Of a DNA stretch of 64,000 bases, positions 59,131 to 64,000 are shown piece after piece. The first letter of the stretch is position 1; the number at the start of each line of letters is the position of its first letter. The position numbers and the translations under genes were made by a program. The notes beneath the pieces are model-generated. The model saw only the letters and a list, made by a program, of their open reading frames with translations, searched no databases and was not told the DNA's origin. Source of the stretch: Sciurus carolinensis (Eukaryota; Chordata; Mammalia; Rodentia; Sciuridae); NCBI RefSeq assembly GCF_902686445.1, contig NC_062232.1, positions 90,444,932 through 90,508,931 on the forward strand, written 5' to 3'.

Positions 59131-59718
59131 TAATTTAGACCATGCTTATTATAAGCCAGGAACTTTCCTATGTGCTTTAGTTATATTGACGGATTAAATC
59201 ACGTAACAACCCTAAGATGTAGGAACAGTCAGTCCTCTGTATCCACAGATTCTGCAGCCATGGATTCAACCAACCATGGACTGAAAATATTCAGAAAAAT
59301 AATTTGCATCTGCACTGCATATGTGCAGAAAATTTGGTCATTATTCCCTAAATAATAAAGTATAATAATAATTGACATAGCATTTATATTATATTCAATA
59401 TCTTAAATAATTTAGAGATAATGTATATAGGAGGAGTTACATAGGTTCTGTGCAAATACTACACAATTTTATATAGGGAACTTGAGTATCTACAGATTTG
59501 GATATCTGCAAGGGATCTTGGAACCAATCCCTCTGCAGATACTGATGGGTAACTATACTCTTACTTGTTCATTTTACAGATGAGAAAACTGTGGCATTCA
59601 GAAAGTTAAGTAACTTGCTCCAGGTCATATAGCTGACAAACAACAGAGCTAGCTTTTGGATCCAAATAGTCTAACTCCAGAAAGTACTCTTTAACCACTA
59701 AGTTATACTGTATCCCTT
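59130..59718 (+). mobile_element. MIR SINE split by a Tigger MITE
   Basis: The MIR start is at 59150-59225 and its rest at 59560-59718 ('gttcattttacagatgagaa' at 59568, then 'aggtcatatagctgac'). The MITE lies between, so the MITE is younger than the MIR. Confidence 0.8.
59226..59556 (+). mobile_element. Tigger-type MITE (MER2-like)
   Basis: About 331 bp, from 'cagtcagtcctctgtatcc' to 'ctgatgggtaactata'. Ends are inverted, the size fits MER2, and the middle is non-coding. Inserted in a MIR. Confidence 0.8.
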
Positions 59719-59884
59719 GTGATGTGGCAATTCTAATCTCCATAGTCTTTGAGAGAATAACAACTACCAACATTCTCTTGTACTTTATGGCTTCTGCCCA
59801 GACCCAACTCCCCTCCCATGGGGAAAGTTTGCTTTGCTGTCCATCTTACATCAGTCGTCATCTTGGGAATCCCCCTTCCTATCT

Positions 59885-59985
59885 TTGTTAGTGATGAGTC
59901 CATGTATGTACAATAAGTCAAACTATATTCTATTGTCATGTATTGCTAAAAAGAACAAACAATTTAAAAAAAAATATTCAGAAAA
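59885..59985 (+). mobile_element. Short rodent L1 3' tail
   Basis: Plus-strand L1 3' UTR end ('gtcaaactatattctattgt', then 'catgtattgctaaaaag' and an A-rich tail), much like 41395-41525. Confidence 0.6.
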
Positions 59986-59989
59986 AAAG

Positions 59990-60690
59990 ACAAACTGCTT
60001 CATGTATTTAATTCTGTTTCCTTTCTTGTCATATATAAATTATATTCATCTGATAGGATTGTTAATACTGTCTGCCTTGGCACACACCAACCAAACAAAC
60101 CAAGTCAACCACATACTTCTCAGATGGCAACCAAAAAACCCAGATACCAGCCTTCAAGTCTTTTTTCATGGCTACCACCTTAAACCCACTCACTTTGATG
60201 CTGCTTTGGCTCCTCATTCTCTCTGGACTGATTCCTACATATACTTGCATCCTGATCTTGGTGGTGCATCCTTTGCCTATCTTCATATTGATCTCCCAGG
60301 CCTGAGCATCTCAGCTCTTTTCATTTGGATCCTTAGTATTTCCTAGGCGAGGGTTTTCATTTACCCTGTAATTCTGCCTGTTCTGGGATGTTCTAGCTAT
60401 GTCATGCAGCTAAGTCCCAGATCTACCTCTCAAATGATCCACCTGGGCTACTGCCAAAGGCCATAATACTAGTGCTAGTACATAAGGCAGCAGCATGACC
60501 TCTTGCCCCAATTTCACCACTCAGGAGTTTCCTGCATGCACAATGCACCCTTAACACAATGACTGCAATGAAAATTTCCATCCTTGACACTTTTCTGTAT
60601 TAATAAGCACAATACCAACCCCTGTAGATTACAAGCACTTGAGGAAACAATTCAGTTGGAAGATTACACCCATGATTCTTCCCAATAAAA
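59990..60690. other. Unclassified intergenic DNA
   Basis: No repeat or exon recognised. The 170-aa frame at 59834-60346 begins inside the L1 tail and is unsupported. Confidence 0.5.
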
Positions 60691-60691
60691 A

Positions 60692-60948
60692 TACCCACTA
60701 GTACTTATTAACATTTACTATATGCCAGGTGCAGTGCTAAGTAGTTTGCATGCATTGCCTCACTTAAACTATCTAACAATAAATATTACTATCCTTATTT
60801 TATAGCTGTGGAAATTGAGACACAGAGAGGTTGAGTGGCTCACCTAAGGTCACACAGCCATCATGTGGCAGAGCTGGGATCTGAATTCCTATATGTATGC
60901 TTTTAAATCCCACACTTCTAACCATTGAACACTATTGCCTCCCAACTT
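60692..60948 (+). mobile_element. MIR SINE, nearly full length
   Basis: Plus-strand MIR in full order: 'atatgccaggtgcagtgct' (60719), core, 'aaggtcacacagccatcatg' (60846), 'tctaaccattgaacac' end. Confidence 0.9.
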
Positions 60949-60949
60949 T

Positions 60950-61824
60950 TATCCACCCTCCTAAGTACGTGAGGACTTTGCTGGACCCATTTATAGTTGA
61001 AGAAATCACAACACTCTTTGCCTTCTTATTTCCACCAACTCTGCCCACCGAGTGAGCAGGTGGCTTCCTGCTCTCTTGGTTAGGCCCAACCTACCCATAC
61101 CCTTCCCTATGGCCCCATGCCAACTTTGGGCTGTGGGAGCAGGAGGTGCTGAAACTCTCAGCTCTGCAGTGGCCAGTTTCAGGAGCTGGTGTAAGAGGAA
61201 GGTTGTGGATTGGCAGAATACTAGTGGGAATTAGCCTCCCACCTCAAGAATGCTCCCAAACAAGTTACGACTTCTCAGTGAGCAAACCAGGGGAAGTCCC
61301 AGCCCCATGCCATCATATTGGGCCAACTCACCCACACACTATATGGCAGGTAGCCAAAGAAAACAAATCTCAGATCTCAGGATTTCATTTGAGGCAATTG
61401 CATTCAACCCTCTCACTTAGCTCCTGCCCTTGCTCTTTATATTCCTTCACTGTTCCTTTGCATACCTGGCTCCAGAACTTCTTGGAACTGTATCTTATTT
61501 GTGGCTTTGCATTCACCCTTTGGGCTTGCCATACTTAGGTTCTGACTCTCTCAGTGCTCTCTAAGAACGACCTTGCCCTCATACAATGACTCTTCCTGCT
61601 CCTTGAAGTTCTAGGTCACTACCCTCACCAATTCAAGTTCCTGCTGCTGGAAACCCTACTCTGGCACTGGCCCATCTGATCGGTGCTTCTACCCTCAAGG
61701 GGATGAGGTGAGGTTGGGGAAACAGAGGGAGGTTCAGAAGGTGATAGTCAATAGTCAATGAAAAAGATGCTTAGCCAATGCCCCCACCTTATTTAAATGG
61801 TTCCTTCATAATACTCTCATTCCT
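60950..61824. other. Unclassified intergenic DNA
   Basis: Slightly GC-richer than its surroundings. The 130-aa frame at 61146-61538 has no recognised domain and no splice or start context that I can support. Confidence 0.5.
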
Positions 61825-62527
61825 TGGTATCCAGGGATTATTGGTTAGCCCCCAGATTCCAAAATCCATGAGTGCTCAAGCCCCTTATAAAAATGGCATA
61901 GCACCAGGCATGTTGGCACTCATCTATAATCCCAGGAGGATTGTGAGTTCAAAACCAGCCTCAGCAACTTATCAAGGCCCTAAGCAACTCAGCAAGACAT
62001 GGTCTCAAAATAAAATACAAAAAGGGCTTGGAGATGTGGCTCAGAGGTTAAGCCCCGTTTGGTTATATCCCCAGTACCAAAAAAAAAAAAAAAAAAAAAA
62101 GACATAGTATTTGCATATAACCATTTCACATCCTGTCATAAATCATTGCTAGATTACTTACAATACCAAATATAATGTAAATGTTAAGTAAATAATTGTT
62201 ATATGTCATCATTTAGGGAATAATGACAAAGAAAAGAGTCTACGTATGTTTAGTACAAAGACACCCATCATGGACCTAACTACGTAGTACACAAATGAGT
62301 TATGAGTTGAAAAAGGCTTGGAGAGAGACTGAGGATCTGTGAAATGGGAAACTATAGCAGCGCATTGTCTATGCATCACCTCATTCACAAGGTTTCAACA
62401 TATTTCTCAGAAAGCAGCAAATTGAAATTTTGCTTTTTTGGAACTTTCTAGAATTAATTATTAATATTTTTGATCCAAGATTGTTTGCATGGATGCAGAG
62501 CCTGAGTATATGGAAAACCAACACTGT
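61825..62527 (-). mobile_element. Tigger-type element (MER2-like) split by SINE
   Basis: The complement has the MER2 ends: 'ttggtatccagggattattg' at 61826 and 'atatggaaaaccaacactgt' at 62508. Longer than a plain MER2 after removing the SINE. No transposase frame. The B1-dID at 61903-62099 lies in it. Confidence 0.75.
61903..62099 (+). mobile_element. B1-dID composite SINE
   Basis: Diverged 7SL part (shortened near 61940) and ID-type part, with an A run at 62080-62100. A weak duplication around 'ggcatag'/'gacatag' marks its insertion in the Tigger element. Confidence 0.9.
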
Positions 62528-62529
62528 AT

Positions 62530-63111
62530 GAAATGCTAGTGTTCACTGTATGGTACCTATTACATTAGTTTCTTTGAACCTGGGGAGAACCCAGGGAAGC
62601 TGTATGTAAGGACCTGGAGAAATGCCTGCCCTTCTATTGTCTCCATTCACCCTTATTATATGATTTTTTTCTCTGTCCCTCTCCAACTCTTCCTCCTACC
62701 TTCAGAAATATATAGAGGTTAAGAAAGTAAGTGAGACAAGCAGATTTAATAAGAGAAGTTAGGAAAGAAGAGGCTGAAAAGGACACTGGAAGGGGGAAAA
62801 GGCAGGAGAGAAGGAACTATACATCTAAGATGAGAACATCTTTGCATCTATCAAATAAAATGAAAATATGACTACACATAGATTTATTACAGAATTTTCT
62901 TTTCTTTTCCAAAAAAAAAAAAAAAAAAAAAGGACAAAGAAGGAAGTAGGGAGCATAGCGACATGGGACTAGAAGAGTACTGGCCCAGAGTCCCATTTAG
63001 GTTATGGCCAACCCTGTTCAAATTTCTGAAAAGAACTGAAGACCTAGAAAAAAATGCCTCAATTTATGTAGGTTTAGCGCTCTCTCTGTCTCTCTGTCTC
63101 TCTCTCTCTCT

Positions 63112-63151
<40 letters not shown>

Positions 63152-64000
63152 CACCCATTAGTGTTCAATTATATCCACTTTGGCATTTCCCAGACATATT
63201 GTTGGTGTTTGTGTGTCTGTTAGTTGAGCATGTCCCTGGCCATCACAAAGTAGCAGCCCCAGGAGTCCAGGGAATGTGTCTTTTCCTCTGCAATCAAGTG
63301 CTTAATGTTTGCTGAAAATCGTGTTGAGAGATGGTTGAGGGGAATGGGAACAGCACTTTTCTAATGGGGGAAACCCAGGCAGCTCCCAATCCCCTGCTGG
63401 GTTTGTTTAGCTATGGCTAAGATACCAGCATACCTGTGCCTCTTAGAAGACAAGTGCCCAATTGAATAGATCCCCTGAAAGTCCCAGGGATAGAGTACAT
63501 CAGGAGGAGTGATCCTTCGGTGATGACTAGGCCAACTTGGCAGATCAGAGTCCTGGGAAACCTCTGGGGTGCATGTCCAAACCAAACTTAAGAAATACTG
63601 GCTCATCCCCAGGTCCTCATCTAGGGCCTTTAGGGAAAGTCCTAAACGCAAGCCAAGCAAGTTGAACATTACACTATTTATAATTACAAGACAGAAAAAA
63701 GGGAGGAGAGACAGAAATCAGGAACATAATTAGGGCTTGGCTAGCAACATCTTGGATACGGTATCATTAAAAGTAAAGCATGCTTCTATAAATCCATGAA
63801 TGCAAGCTTTAAAAAAATTTTGTTTTCAAGAAACAAAATGAATGTGCAAAGGGAACCATTGTAGTACTTAGTATTTCACAAAATGAAAAAGATACTTGTA
63901 TTGGGGAAATGTGCCATGGAAACACATAAAAGGAGATACTGCAGGATCTTAACAGTGAACATATGCAAAGTATTATAATTAGAATTGTTACAATTCTAGA
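62530..64000. other. Mostly unique intergenic DNA
   Basis: No exon or interspersed repeat recognised. A run of 21 A lies at 62911-62931 with no recognisable SINE body before it. The 102-aa minus frame at 63361-63669 has no family I recognise. Confidence 0.55.
63081..63149. repeat. (TC)n-(CA)n microsatellite
   Basis: CT-rich tract at 63081-63112 followed by about 18 CA units at 63113-63149. Confidence 0.97.

Noticed and set aside
59834..60346. 170-aa plus-strand frame
   Set aside because: It begins in an L1 tail, has no recognised domain, and overlaps an opposite-strand frame.
63361..63669. 102-aa minus-strand frame as a possible exon
   Set aside because: No domain or splice context supports it, and frames of this size are expected by chance in 64 kb.

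Overview
The window is mammalian nuclear DNA, most likely from a squirrel-family rodent (Sciuridae). The evidence is the mix of short repeats: full-length tRNA-derived ID elements with intact A and B boxes; B1-dID composites (a 7SL-derived monomer fused to an ID-type tRNA part); a longer-tailed ID-related SINE; and rodent-type L1 LINEs. Old shared mammalian repeats (MIR, L2, Tigger DNA transposons, MaLR and ERVL LTRs, ancient L1M) lie beneath them. The DNA is AT-rich and repeat-dense. I found no host protein-coding exon that I could support, no tRNA or rRNA gene and no CRISPR array. It reads as an intergenic or deep intronic gene desert.

Layout: 1-4464 is an old minus-strand L1 that lacks ORF1 and is split by a plus-strand L1 3' end. 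4465-14750 is mostly unique DNA with L1 scraps, several SINEs, a MIR and an L1M 5' UTR-like block. 14750-21580 is a long degraded plus-strand L1M, followed by another L1 3' UTR to about 22010. 23255-25340 is an old minus-strand L1 broken by a B1-dID and by a MaLR LTR.

25345-43385 is a three-level nest. An ancient minus-strand L1 (here L1-D) is interrupted by a younger L1 (L1-A, about 25690-37440). L1-A is itself interrupted at 29585-35659 by a nearly intact 6.1-kb L1 (L1-B) with perfect 14-bp target-site duplications. L1-D also carries two ID-type SINEs, a MaLR element with two LTRs, and a short opposite-strand L1 tail.

43385-46340 is mainly unique DNA with L2 tails. 46340-55370 holds two further old minus-strand L1 elements, one with a repetitive L1M 5' UTR. 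They are broken by a Tigger MITE, a MaLR LTR, B1-dIDs and a 5'-truncated younger L1 (L1-C). 55375-56780 carries two LTRs. 56950-64000 is SINE-, MIR- and Tigger-bearing DNA that is largely unique toward the end.

The L1s are the only coding-type units. L1-B has a 5' UTR promoter with duplicated YY1-type sites, ORF1 (RNA-binding coiled-coil protein) ended early by one stop codon, ORF2 (endonuclease plus reverse transcriptase) broken by one frameshift, and a G-rich 3' UTR. The ID and B1-dID SINEs have pol III promoters and depend on L1 enzymes to move, which fits the A-tails and 10-16 bp target-site duplications seen here. I see no undescribed system. The most notable things are the L1 nest, the L1-B 5' UTR with its outward antisense reading frame, and telomere-like repeats in the L1-B 3' UTR.
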